Shown here: piece by piece, positions 1-7,775 of the stretch
Layout of the letters: each line of letters opens with the position of its first letter
Position numbering within the stretch: position 1 is the stretch's first letter
Origin: Lachnospiraceae bacterium
Lineage (GTDB): Bacteria > Bacillota > Clostridia > Lachnospirales > Lachnospiraceae
Direction of reading: 5' to 3'
DNA: 21,433 bases
Assembly: GCA_009774625.1 (NCBI GenBank)
Contig: VSOB01000050.1
Span: 1-21,433 of the forward strand
Program-made: the position numbers and the translations under genes
Notes under the pieces: generated by a model
What the model was told of the DNA's origin: nothing
Database searches by the model: none
The model's input: the letters and a program-made list of their open reading frames with translations, nothing else

Positions 1-29
1 AATTACAACAGGGTGCTAATATCAAAACA

Positions 30-53
30 TGATATATCAATACGTGATATATC
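30..53. promoter_or_regulatory. Paired near-palindromic sites upstream of mglB
   Basis: TGATATATCA at 30-39 is a perfect 10-bp palindrome. TGATATATCG at 45-54 repeats nine of its ten bases exactly one and a half helical turns (15 bp) away. Two spaced copies of a palindrome upstream of a sugar importer look like an operator for a dimeric regulator. No convincing -35/-10 pair was found in 1-157, and AT-rich palindromes arise easily by chance, so this is a suggestion only. No regulator gene for the operon is visible in the window. Confidence 0.3.
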
Positions 54-157
54 GAATCGATTATGGCTCCTGTAGCTGCTCCCCCGTTGTCTGTATGGAT
101 GATGTAATCGAGGTAACACATTGTAGCTTTTACTTATTATGTAATGGAGGATGGTGT

Positions 158-1273
158 ATGAAAAAAGTAACGGCAGTTTTTTTGATGGTATTGTTGATTC
201 TTACGTTGACGGCCTGCGGCTCCGGTCAGGGAAGCGCATCAGCGCCGGAGGAGGGCGGTACGCAGACGTCAGGCGATGAAGCCGACGGCAATGAACAGAC
301 GGCTGACGACAGCGCAGGTACGGTGAGTGTGGGAGAAGGCAAAAAGATAGGCGTCCTGCTTCGGACCTTCAGCGATACGTACACCACGACGGTACGGACC
401 TTTATGAGTCAATATCTGGAGGAAGCGGGATATGCATATGAAGTTATGGATGCCAACGATTCTCAGGCCACTCAGAATGAACAGTTGGAGTCGTTCCTCT
501 CCAAAGGCGTGGATGGAATCATCGTACAGACAGTCAATGTATCTGCATCGGCGGATATTCTTTCGAAATGTACAGAGGCAGGCGTTCCTGTGGTATTTTT
601 CAATCATGAACCGGATGATCTGAGCCTTTTGGCTGCAGAGGAAAACACAGTGTTTGTCGGCACCAATTCCCCGGAAGCAGGCTATATGCAGGCAGATCTG
701 TTTGAACAGTTCTGGTCGGATGAATATGACCGGAACGGGGACGGAAAGGCGCAGTATGTTATCTTTCAGGGGTCGGCAGAGTCTCAGGAGGCTTTTGACC
801 GCTCCCAGTATTGTATCGAAGGCGCTGAGGACAAAGGGTTTGCGTTTGAAAAACTGGCTGATAACTATCTCTGCAACTGGGACGCAGCGCTGGCACAGGA
901 GGCAATGACGGCATTTCTCGGAACCCATGAAGAGGACATTGAAGTTGTGTTCTGCAACAATGATTCTATGGCGGAAGGCGTGGTGGCGGCTTTGAATGCC
1001 ATCGGGTATAACACTGGTGCGGAAGGTGATCCGGAAATTCTGGTATTCGGTGTGGATGCCACTGATGCAGGTGTTTCCCTGATTGATGCAGGAAAAATGA
1101 AGGGAACGGTAAAGCAGGACGGAGATGCAATGGCAAAAACCAATGTGGAGCTTATTTCCAGGATGATAAATGGGATGAGCAGGAGTGAAGCCGCAGCAGA
1201 CTATGGAGTGGAGATCTCTGAGAGTGACAATGCCTCTGTCCGTATCAATTATCAGGCTTACACGAAACAGTAA
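158..1273 (+). CDS. mglB: Galactose/glucose-type ABC transporter substrate-binding lipoprotein
   Basis: This is the extracytoplasmic sugar receptor of an Mgl-type importer. The start is ATG 158, seven bases after GGAGG (146-150); the reading frame stays open further upstream but without a signal sequence. The 371-residue protein begins with a lipoprotein signal (lipobox LTAC) and a Ser/Gly/Glu-rich linker of about 45 residues, followed by a type I periplasmic-binding fold. Recalled alignment to E. coli MglB is good along its length. The calcium loop D-x-N-x-D-G-x-x-Q is present at about residues 191-199, as are the Trp in NWDAA, the NND motif and FGVDA. Some sugar-contact positions differ (see findings), so galactose or glucose is probable but not certain. 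Its neighbours mglA and mglC complete the importer. Confidence 0.93.
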   Translation: MKKVTAVFLMVLLILTLTACGSGQGSASAPEEGGTQTSGDEADGNEQTADDSAGTVSVGEGKKIGVLLRTFSDTYTTTVRTFMSQYLEEAGYAYEVMDANDSQATQNEQLESFLSKGVDGIIVQTVNVSASADILSKCTEAGVPVVFFNHEPDDLSLLAAEENTVFVGTNSPEAGYMQADLFEQFWSDEYDRNGDGKAQYVIFQGSAESQEAFDRSQYCIEGAEDKGFAFEKLADNYLCNWDAALAQEAMTAFLGTHEEDIEVVFCNNDSMAEGVVAALNAIGYNTGAEGDPEILVFGVDATDAGVSLIDAGKMKGTVKQDGDAMAKTNVELISRMINGMSRSEAAADYGVEISESDNASVRINYQAYTKQ

Positions 1274-1283
1274 GGATGCTTAG

Positions 1284-1323
1284 AGGGCGGCGGGTTTTAC
1301 GGGTTTTATACGCCGCCCTTTGT
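1284..1323 (+). terminator. Intercistronic hairpin between mglB and mglA
   Basis: AGGGCGGCG (1284-1292) pairs perfectly with CGCCGCCCT (1311-1319) around an 18-base loop and is followed by a short T run. Its position just after the mglB stop and before mglA fits a partial terminator or an mRNA 3'-end stabiliser, which would give more binding protein than ATPase. The weak T tract suggests incomplete termination. Confidence 0.65.
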
Positions 1324-1390
1324 ATTCGTGACAATAGAATGATTGGGAAGCGTGCTTTTTTATAAGGAAGGGGAAGGAGGAAAGGAAATT

Positions 1391-2890
1391 ATGTCAGATG
1401 CCTATCTTTTGGAAATGCTGGATATAGAGAAATCATTTTCAGGCGTAAAGGCACTGGATCATGTTACATTGAAGGTCCGGCCGAAAACGGTACATGCCCT
1501 GATGGGAGAAAACGGTGCGGGAAAGAGCACATTGATGAAGTGTCTGTTCGGGCTGTACAGGAAGGACAGCGGGGTTATCAGGATTGACGGAGAGGAGATT
1601 GCCTATTCAGATCCGAAGGATGCGCTGATACATGGTGTTTCGATGGTGCATCAGGAGCTGAATCAGGTATTACGGCGCAATGTGATGGAAAATATCTGGC
1701 TGGGCAGATTTCCGAAAAAGAGAGGGCTGGTGGATCATAAGAAGATGTACCGGGATACGAAAGAATTGCTGGAACGGCTTCATATCGAAATCGATCCCAG
1801 GGAAGAGCTTGCAGGTATTTCCGTATCCAAACGTCAGATGATTGAAATCGCCAAGGCAGTCTCTTACAACGTAAGGGTTCTGGTTCTGGATGAGCCCACT
1901 TCGTCATTGTCGTCGGAGGAATGCGAAAAACTCTTTGCGGTCATGGAACTTTTGAAAAAACAGGGCGTGGGTATCATTTACATATCACATAAAATGGATG
2001 AGATCCTGCGTATCTCGGATGAAGTCACCATTATGCGGGACGGAAAAAATGTGATGAGCAGGTGTACAGGAGATCTGACCACAGATGAGATCATCAAAAG
2101 TATGGTAGGCAGAGAACTGACCAACCGGTATCCGCCCAGGGAACATCAGGTATCAGAAGAGGTGCTTCTGAAAGTGGAGCATATGACGGGATTGTATGAA
2201 CCGGCCTGTCAGGATGTTTCCTTTGAACTTCATAAAGGGGAGATTCTGGGAATTTCCGGTCTGGTGGGTTCCCGAAGGACAGAGCTATTGGAAACCATCT
2301 TTGGCATTGCGCACTGCAAAACCGGTAAACTCTATAAAAACGGGAAGGAAATCCATAACCGCAATTCAAGGGATGCCCTGCGCAACGGCTTTGCCTTTGT
2401 TACCGAAGAGAGACGGGCCACAGGGATCTTTCCCCAGGCCGATATCCGGTTTAACACGACGATTGTCAACATCCGGAACTATCGTAAGGGGCCTCTGCTG
2501 TCGGAAAAAAAGATGCGCATTGACACACAGAAAATGATAGAGGCGCTGGCCACTAAAACACCGGATCAGAAAACCAGGATTCAGTATCTTTCCGGAGGGA
2601 ATCAACAAAAGGTGATTATTGCCAGATGGCTTCTGGCCAATCCGGACATCCTGCTTCTGGACGAGCCTACCAGAGGGATCGACGTAGGGGCAAAATATGA
2701 AATTTATCAGTTGATACTCAATCTGGCCAAAGAGGGGAAAGGCGTGCTGTTTGTTTCTTCGGAAATGCCGGAACTGCTGGGACTTTGCGACCGGATTCTG
2801 GTGATGAGCAACGGAAGGCAGAGCGGGATACTGGAAGGGGCCGATCTGGATGAGAAAGCGATTATGCGTCTTTCGGTAAAGTACGTGTGA
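1391..2890 (+). CDS. mglA: Sugar ABC transporter ATP-binding protein, double ATPase
   Basis: This is the cytoplasmic ATPase subunit powering galactoside import. ATG 1391 was chosen because AAGGAGG (1374-1380) lies ten bases upstream and the product then matches the family length (499 residues). The first half has Walker A GENGAGKST and Walker B VLVLDEPTSSL. The second half has the degenerate Walker A-like GLVGSRRTE, an intact signature LSGGNQQK and Walker B ILLLDEPTRGID. That asymmetry is normal for MglA/RbsA-type proteins. Segments such as FVTEERR-TGI and the NIRNY stretch resemble E. coli MglA specifically. It sits between mglB and mglC in one operon; mglC follows after 37 bases. Confidence 0.95.
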   Translation: MSDAYLLEMLDIEKSFSGVKALDHVTLKVRPKTVHALMGENGAGKSTLMKCLFGLYRKDSGVIRIDGEEIAYSDPKDALIHGVSMVHQELNQVLRRNVMENIWLGRFPKKRGLVDHKKMYRDTKELLERLHIEIDPREELAGISVSKRQMIEIAKAVSYNVRVLVLDEPTSSLSSEECEKLFAVMELLKKQGVGIIYISHKMDEILRISDEVTIMRDGKNVMSRCTGDLTTDEIIKSMVGRELTNRYPPREHQVSEEVLLKVEHMTGLYEPACQDVSFELHKGEILGISGLVGSRRTELLETIFGIAHCKTGKLYKNGKEIHNRNSRDALRNGFAFVTEERRATGIFPQADIRFNTTIVNIRNYRKGPLLSEKKMRIDTQKMIEALATKTPDQKTRIQYLSGGNQQKVIIARWLLANPDILLLDEPTRGIDVGAKYEIYQLILNLAKEGKGVLFVSSEMPELLGLCDRILVMSNGRQSGILEGADLDEKAIMRLSVKYV

Positions 2891-2927
2891 GAAAAGCTGT
2901 GACTATATAATACATGGGAGGAAAGGA

Positions 2928-3941
2928 ATGGAAAAAACAAAGGGTACAATCAAAGAAAGGATGCTGGGGTATTCACTGTATTTTATACTGCTTGTGATTC
3001 TGATTGTGACAGTGGTCCTGGAGCCGAAATTTATATCCGTCAGAAATCTGACCAATATTCTGCAGATGGCGTCCACCCGTTCCATTATTGCGATGGGGAT
3101 TGCCGGGCTGATTATTATTAACGGCACGGATCTTTCCGCAGGCCGGGTCATCGGCTGCTGCAGTGCGGTGTCCGCTGCGCTGCTGCAGTCCCGCAGCTAT
3201 CAGTCCCGGATGTTTCAGGATCTGAGGGAACTGCCGCTGGCGGCAGGGTGGCTGGCAAGTGTGGCCGTGGCAGTCTTATTTGCGGCTGTGATCGGGTTTT
3301 GTGTGGCCTATCTTCATATGCATGCCTTTATCGCATCTTTGGGAATGCAGCTTGCAGCATATGGGCTTTTATGTCTGTTTATGGATTCCAATGGAAATGA
3401 CGGGCAGCCCCTGTCCAATCTGGATAATAGATATGACAGCTTTGTAAAAGGCGCCATTTCCATCGGCGGGGTGAGAATCCCCTACCTGATCTTTTATATG
3501 ATTATAGCAGGTGTTATTATGTGGGTGATTTGGAATAAGACAGTGCTGGGCAAAAATATGTATGCCATCGGCGGCAATATGGAGGCGGCAATGGTTTCCG
3601 GTATCCATGTCAACAGGTATATTATGCTGATCTTTGTACTGTCCGGTATCTGTGTGGGCACCGGCGCCTTTCTGGAATGCTCCAGAGTGGGTACGGTAAC
3701 AGCCAACACGGGCCTGAATTATGAGTTTGACGCAATTTCAGGATGCGTAATCGGCGGTGTCTCCTTTGCCGGAGGCGTGGGGACCATACCGGGCGTGATT
3801 ATGGGTGTCATTATTTTGCAGACCATCAACTATTGTCTGTATTTTCTGGGCGTCAGCTCTTATTATCAGTACATTGCCCGCGGCCTGATTATCATTATCG
3901 CAGTGGCCATCGATGTGAGAAAATATATCCGCAAAAAATAA
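2928..3941 (+). CDS. mglC: Galactoside ABC transporter permease
   Basis: This is the membrane channel subunit of the Mgl importer, 337 residues (E. coli MglC is 336). ATG 2928 follows GGGAGGA (2916-2922). The protein is strongly hydrophobic with about eight to ten membrane segments. It contains the family's conserved GLIIINGTDLSAGR segment near residue 65, AIGGN-EAA-VSG in the cytoplasmic loop that contacts the ATPase, and GGVSFAGGVGT near the C-terminus. It ends in a KYIRKK tail like that of E. coli MglC. It is the last gene of the mglBAC operon, with a terminator hairpin about 40 bases beyond the stop. Confidence 0.95.
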   Translation: MEKTKGTIKERMLGYSLYFILLVILIVTVVLEPKFISVRNLTNILQMASTRSIIAMGIAGLIIINGTDLSAGRVIGCCSAVSAALLQSRSYQSRMFQDLRELPLAAGWLASVAVAVLFAAVIGFCVAYLHMHAFIASLGMQLAAYGLLCLFMDSNGNDGQPLSNLDNRYDSFVKGAISIGGVRIPYLIFYMIIAGVIMWVIWNKTVLGKNMYAIGGNMEAAMVSGIHVNRYIMLIFVLSGICVGTGAFLECSRVGTVTANTGLNYEFDAISGCVIGGVSFAGGVGTIPGVIMGVIILQTINYCLYFLGVSSYYQYIARGLIIIIAVAIDVRKYIRKK

Positions 3942-3983
3942 GAAACGGAAGGTCAAACCGGATATCATACCATTTGGACAGAT

Positions 3984-4022
3984 GCCTCTTTCTCAAATCA
4001 TCGGGAAAGGGGCTGTTTTATT
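3984..4022 (+). terminator. Terminator after mglC
   Basis: GCCTCTTTCTC (3984-3994) pairs with GGGAAAGGGGC (4003-4013) over 11 positions, two of them G-U, around an eight-base loop. It is followed by TGTTTTATT. This is a standard intrinsic terminator shape closing the mgl operon. Confidence 0.75.
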
Positions 4023-4111
4023 GTCAGGGGCGGCGGCAAAAGTATCAAAAGGAGGAAAAGTTCCGGTTATTTCAGACAGGCTGAGGCATACTATCCGGTA
4101 TGGAAAGGGAA

Positions 4112-4246
4112 ATGGCATCAGAGCGGATAACATCCGTAACCATGCCGGATTTGGGAAAGGAAACTGAACGTATGCGGGATTATATCGGATGTGTCTATGA
4201 TATATGGTCTGAGAGCAGCGAGCAGTCTGGAAAACGGGACTTATGA
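4112..4246 (+). pseudogene. Possible 5' half of a frameshifted small gene
   Basis: A 44-codon reading frame begins at ATG 4112, close behind a purine-rich GGAAAGGGA (4102-4110). It also contains in-frame ATG codons at 4142 and 4172, the latter starting MRDYIGCVYDI. It ends at TGA 4244 inside the next frame. The sequence reads like the amphipathic start of a small cytoplasmic protein. Moving forward one base would continue into the 4191-4415 frame, so the two may be one gene broken by an indel. This is inference from frame layout only; I cannot name the family. Confidence 0.25.
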
Positions 4247-4415
4247 AAAGTATGACGACGAAATACGCAAAATCATCGGAGAAGAGGCCTGCCACAGCAT
4301 AAGCGACAGTCTGCTGCATCTTGCCTGTGAAACAGAGTATGCGGGGTTTGAAGCAGGGTTCCGCTATGGTGTGTTGTTTATGTCGGATATGCTGAAAGGA
4401 GGCGGGGGAAAGTGA
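4191..4415 (+). CDS. Small helical protein of unknown function
   Basis: A 74-codon frame (GTG 4191, or ATG 4197 giving 72 residues) encodes an acidic, helical, soluble protein. The last 25 residues contain EYAGFEAGFRYGVLFM. That aromatic-rich G-F-R-x-G-x-x-x-M helix resembles the C-terminus of small clostridial proteins of the DUF6809 kind, but the resemblance is from memory and weak. Neither start has a good ribosome binding site, which supports the idea that the true N-terminus lies in the overlapping frame starting at 4112. The gene lies between the mgl terminator and the ispE promoter, so it would need its own promoter; I do not see a clear one. Confidence 0.4.
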   Translation: MSMIYGLRAASSLENGTYEKYDDEIRKIIGEEACHSISDSLLHLACETEYAGFEAGFRYGVLFMSDMLKGGGGK

Positions 4416-4478
4416 CGCTTCCGTGAAGATACCAGACTGGAATATGCAGGCAGGCCCTGCAGGAATTCACCCTATGTC

Positions 4479-4508
4479 TTGACGAGGGGGCAGAGATTGG
4501 GATATAAT
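4479..4508 (+). promoter_or_regulatory. Sigma-A type promoter for the ispE cluster
   Basis: TTGACG (4479-4484) and TATAAT (4503-4508) are separated by 18 bases, a near-consensus vegetative promoter 63 bases before the ispE start. Intergenic DNA from 4416 to 4570 holds nothing else convincing. It is the only clear promoter seen before the string of close-packed genes running to 9068. Confidence 0.7.
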
Positions 4509-4570
4509 AAACCATAAAATGTATACAAAGTACAATAGAATAAAAGTAAGATAAAACGGAGGGCGGATGG

Positions 4571-5452
4571 ATGGAAGCATTTACATTGCAGGCAATGGCG
4601 AAGGTGAATCTGGGACTGGATGTGATCCGCCGCCTGGAAAACGGATACCATCAGGTTAAAATGATTATGCAGACCATAGACCTGTATGATGAGCTGACCT
4701 TTGAGCGGGCTGAGACAGGGATCAGTTTACATATTGACAGAGAGGATCTTCCGGCGGATGAAAGCAATCTGATCTGGAAGGCGGCCAGGCTGATTATGGA
4801 GGAATACGACGTTCAGGGCGGTGTCAGGATCGGTTTACGGAAACGGATTCCGATGGCGGCCGGACTGGCCGGCGGCAGTACCGATGCGGCGGCAGTGTTC
4901 CACGGACTGAACAGGCTGTTTTTACTGGGGATGGAGACGGTGCAGATGCAGCGGCTGGGAGTTTTGATCGGTGCGGACGTACCGTTCTGTCTGGTGGGCG
5001 GCACGATGTTGTGCGAAGGCATCGGAGAGAAGCTGACACCGGTTATGGGCGGGGCCGGGGTTTTTCTGGTGGTTGCAAAGCCGGATATCAGTGTATCCAC
5101 CAGATATGTATATGAAAATCTGCATGTGGAAACCATCGCTCATCATCCGGATATCGACAGTCTGGAAGCGGCGGTCCGGGCCGGAGATACAGAGCGGATG
5201 GGCTGCTTTATGGAAAATATTCTGGAAACCGTAACAGAGAAAAAGTACCCTGTGATCACGCAGCTTAAAACGCAGCTTAAAAAGCTTGGGGCCGTGACTG
5301 CGCTGATGAGCGGCAGCGGCCCGTCTGTATTCGGCATGTTCCGGACCAGGGAGCAGGCAGAAGCGGCCTGTCTGACGATGAAAAAGCAGGGGATGGCAAA
5401 GGAGCTGTTTGTGGCGGGTTTTACGGACAGTGGATGCAGAGAGGTGCGCTGA
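4571..5452 (+). CDS. ispE: 4-diphosphocytidyl-2-C-methyl-D-erythritol kinase
   Basis: IspE phosphorylates CDP-ME using ATP in the non-mevalonate (MEP) route to isoprenoid precursors, which feed undecaprenyl carrier lipid and quinone-type products. The 293-residue length is usual. The GHMP-kinase ATP loop PMAAGLAGGSTDAAAV is at residues 94-109. The expected catalytic pair appears as Lys11 (AKVNLGLDV) and Asp136 (GADVPFC), and the C-terminal LMSGSGPSVFG motif is near residue 250. ATG 4571 follows GGAGGG (4558-4563). It is the first gene of the cluster, directly downstream of a good promoter; the GntR gene begins 27 bases after its stop. Confidence 0.96.
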   Translation: MEAFTLQAMAKVNLGLDVIRRLENGYHQVKMIMQTIDLYDELTFERAETGISLHIDREDLPADESNLIWKAARLIMEEYDVQGGVRIGLRKRIPMAAGLAGGSTDAAAVFHGLNRLFLLGMETVQMQRLGVLIGADVPFCLVGGTMLCEGIGEKLTPVMGGAGVFLVVAKPDISVSTRYVYENLHVETIAHHPDIDSLEAAVRAGDTERMGCFMENILETVTEKKYPVITQLKTQLKKLGAVTALMSGSGPSVFGMFRTREQAEAACLTMKKQGMAKELFVAGFTDSGCREVR

Positions 5453-5479
5453 AAAGCAATAGGCCAAAGGAGAGCTTAT

Positions 5480-6184
5480 ATGAAAAAGCAAGATGACAAT
5501 CTACAGGTGAATATGGATGAATTTCTGCCGCTTCGTGATGTGGTGTTCAAAACGCTGCGCAGAGGCATCCTGACAGGAGAGCTGAAACCGGGGGAGCGTC
5601 TGATGGAGATTCATCTGGCCAATCGGCTGGGTGTGAGCCGGACACCGATCCGGGAAGCGATCCGCAAGCTGGAGCTGGAAGGACTGGTGACTATGGTGCC
5701 CCGGAGAGGGGCGGAGGTCGCCAATATTACGGAAAAAAATCTGAAGGATGTGCTGGAGGTCAGACAGGCTCTGGAAAGTCTGGCCATTGAGCTGGCCTGT
5801 GAGAGAATCACCGAGGAAAACAAACAGGAGCTGAAAGAAAAGCTGGATCAGGTGGAACATGCGGTGCGGACAGAGGATACCGGCGCCATAGCCAGCGCGG
5901 ATGTGGCGTTTCATGATGCGATCGTGGAGGCATCAGGCAATGGCAGGCTGATCCAGCTTGTCAGCAACCTGGGAGAACAGATGTACCGGTATCGGTTTGA
6001 GTACATCAAGGATGTCAGCAAGCATTCTCAGATCATGAGTGAGCACAGGACCATGTATGAGAGCATCATGGAAAAGGATAAGAAAAAAGCGGCGCAGATC
6101 GTGAAAACACATATTGACAATCAGGAAGAAGCGATTATGCGGAAAATTCAGAGAGATAAGACGGCTGAGGGGAAGCCTGAATAA
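5480..6184 (+). CDS. GntR-family transcriptional regulator with FCD domain
   Basis: This is a cytoplasmic DNA-binding regulator of the FadR subfamily, 234 residues. ATG 5480 follows AAAGGAG. Residues about 18-82 form the winged helix-turn-helix, with recognition helix RLGVSRTPIREAIRKLE and wing PRRGAEV. Residues about 90-215 form the all-helical FCD ligand domain. It keeps three histidines expected for metal-assisted ligand binding, in VAFHDAI, SEHRTMY and VKTHIDN. Ligands of this family are usually small organic acids, but this one's is unknown. It lies between ispE and the murI block with short gaps, an arrangement common in Lachnospiraceae as far as I recall, and may not regulate its neighbours. 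Confidence 0.93.
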   Translation: MKKQDDNLQVNMDEFLPLRDVVFKTLRRGILTGELKPGERLMEIHLANRLGVSRTPIREAIRKLELEGLVTMVPRRGAEVANITEKNLKDVLEVRQALESLAIELACERITEENKQELKEKLDQVEHAVRTEDTGAIASADVAFHDAIVEASGNGRLIQLVSNLGEQMYRYRFEYIKDVSKHSQIMSEHRTMYESIMEKDKKKAAQIVKTHIDNQEEAIMRKIQRDKTAEGKPE

Positions 6185-6238
6185 ATCCGGAAGGATTGGC
6201 AAAACTTTCCAGTAAGAAAGACAGATGGAGGGTTTGCC

Positions 6239-6529
6239 GTGATAAAAGGGATAAAAGCATTCAGGATTCATATATATATAGGACAGTTGGCGCTTCTGGT
6301 AGTCTTGTCTGCAGGCTGGTGGGGGATTCTGTATCCCAATTTCAGTATGACGGAAGAGACATTTGAGACTTCGGAGGAAGAGCCGTCTGCATTGTCTTGT
6401 TCGGAATCGTTTTTTGCCATACTGGAGGCGGAGCCGGATGAGATCGAAATCAGGAGCAGATTTTGGGAAGCGATTCTGGGTGAAAGAGGAAAAGAAGATG
6501 AACAGCAGTGCACCGATAGGGGTTTTTGA
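6239..6529 (+). CDS. Small membrane-anchored protein overlapping murI
   Basis: This is a 96-residue protein starting at GTG 6239, six bases after GGAGGG (6227-6232). Residues about 12-32 form one membrane helix rich in Leu/Val with a Trp-Trp pair (LSAGWWGILYP). The remainder is acidic (TEETFETSEEEPS and further Glu/Asp-rich stretches), with no recognisable domain. The reading frame runs 32 bases into murI and would be translationally coupled to it. The strong ribosome site and fixed position argue for a real gene. Function is unknown; a regulatory or scaffolding link to glutamate racemase is only inference. Confidence 0.72.
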   Translation: MIKGIKAFRIHIYIGQLALLVVLSAGWWGILYPNFSMTEETFETSEEEPSALSCSESFFAILEAEPDEIEIRSRFWEAILGERGKEDEQQCTDRGF

Positions 6530-7316
6530 TTCCGGTGTTGGGGGCCTGACGGTGGTACGGGAGATTATGCGTCAGATTCCCAACGAACGAATCGTTTATT
6601 TTGGGGATACGGCAAGGGTGCCATACGGAAGCAAATCAAAGGAAACAGTGACAAGATATTCCGCACAGATTGTCCGTTTTCTGAAACAGCAGGATGTAAA
6701 GGCGATTGTGGTGGCCTGCAATACGGCCAGCGCCTATGCGATGGATGAGATCGAGCGGGAAAGTGAAATACCGGTGATCGGGGTGGTAAAGCCCGGTGCG
6801 AAGGCGGCCATTGACGCCACAAAAAACGGACGCATCGGCGTGATTGGTACGGAAGCCACCATAGGCAGCCAAATCTATACACGATACATACAGGAACAGG
6901 ACAACAGTGCAGAGGTAATGGGTAAGGCATGTCCGCTGTTCGTACCTCTGGTGGAGGAAGGACTGCTGAACGATCCGGTGACTGACGAGATTGCCATGCG
7001 GTATTTAAGCAGTCTGATTGACAGCGGTATCGACACACTGATTTTGGGATGCACGCATTATCCGCTGATCCGGGCAGCAGTGGGCAGAGTGATGGGAGAG
7101 GGGGTTACTCTGGTAAACCCTGCCTACGAGACAGCCCGGGAGCTGCGGGAGCTGTTGGAAACGGAGGATATGCTGAACCGGTCAAAGCCGGGACTGGGTG
7201 TGGACCGGTATCGTTTTTTTGTCAGCGACGCGGCGGAGAAGTTTATCCGGTTTGCCAATTCCATTATCAAATACGGGATTTTGTCGGCAAAAATAATCAA
7301 CATAGAAGAATATTAG
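6498..7316 (+). CDS. murI: Glutamate racemase
   Basis: MurI converts L-glutamate to D-glutamate for the peptidoglycan stem peptide, in the cytoplasm, without a cofactor. The 272-residue length is typical. The N-terminal substrate loop GVFDSGVGGLTV is at residues 8-19. The two catalytic cysteines are in VVACNTASA (Cys74) and LGCTHYPL (Cys185). ATG 6498 was chosen over longer in-frame starts because it places FDSGVGG at the normal distance from the N-terminus. A purine-rich AGAGGA lies seven bases upstream. It overlaps the small membrane protein by 32 bases, and DUF1934 follows after ten bases. Confidence 0.96.
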   Translation: MNSSAPIGVFDSGVGGLTVVREIMRQIPNERIVYFGDTARVPYGSKSKETVTRYSAQIVRFLKQQDVKAIVVACNTASAYAMDEIERESEIPVIGVVKPGAKAAIDATKNGRIGVIGTEATIGSQIYTRYIQEQDNSAEVMGKACPLFVPLVEEGLLNDPVTDEIAMRYLSSLIDSGIDTLILGCTHYPLIRAAVGRVMGEGVTLVNPAYETARELRELLETEDMLNRSKPGLGVDRYRFFVSDAAEKFIRFANSIIKYGILSAKIINIEEY

Positions 7317-7326
7317 AGGGAAACAT

Positions 7327-7758
7327 ATGACAAAGGATGTATTGCTTTTCATCAAAGGACTGCAGTTTGAGGGCGAAAATGATGCCAATGATCTGGAAAC
7401 CGTGACGGCTGCAGAATATTATAAAAAAAATAACCATCATTATGTGATCTATGAAGAGGCTGTGGAGGGCTTCCGGGATACCACCAAAAATATCATCAAA
7501 TGGAACGGGCAGACGCTGGACCTGACCAAAAAAGGGCTGGTGAATGTGCATATGATTTTTGAGGAAAAAAAGAAAAATGTGACGGATTACAAAACGCCTT
7601 TCGGAAGCATTCTGATCGGTATTGATACCAGGCAGATCTGTGTGGAGGAAAATGAACATCAGATTCATGTCAATGTGGACTATGCGCTGGAAATTAACTA
7701 TGAGCACCTGGCGGACTGTCAGATTTCCATGGATGTGCGGGCTAAGGAGTGTTCCTGA
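7327..7758 (+). CDS. DUF1934 (YwiB-like) beta-barrel protein
   Basis: A 143-residue soluble protein of the DUF1934 family, whose members form a small calycin-like beta-barrel of unknown role. ATG 7327 follows AGAGGGA (7315-7321). The characteristic central segment is clear: LTKKGLVNVHMIFEEKKKN followed by TPFGSILIGIDT, then a C-terminal strand pair NVDYALEINYEHLADC. No signal peptide is present, so it acts in the cytoplasm. It lies ten bases after murI and 17 before the serpin, so it is very likely co-transcribed with both. The family is usual next to cell-wall or translation genes in Firmicutes; function is unassigned. Confidence 0.88.
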   Translation: MTKDVLLFIKGLQFEGENDANDLETVTAAEYYKKNNHHYVIYEEAVEGFRDTTKNIIKWNGQTLDLTKKGLVNVHMIFEEKKKNVTDYKTPFGSILIGIDTRQICVEENEHQIHVNVDYALEINYEHLADCQISMDVRAKECS

Positions 7759-7775
7759 GAGATAAGAGGCAAGAG

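Noticed and set aside
3982..4167. 61-codon frame after mglC
   Set aside because: It starts inside the terminator hairpin, has low-complexity Gly/Lys/Arg/Asn content and no ribosome site.
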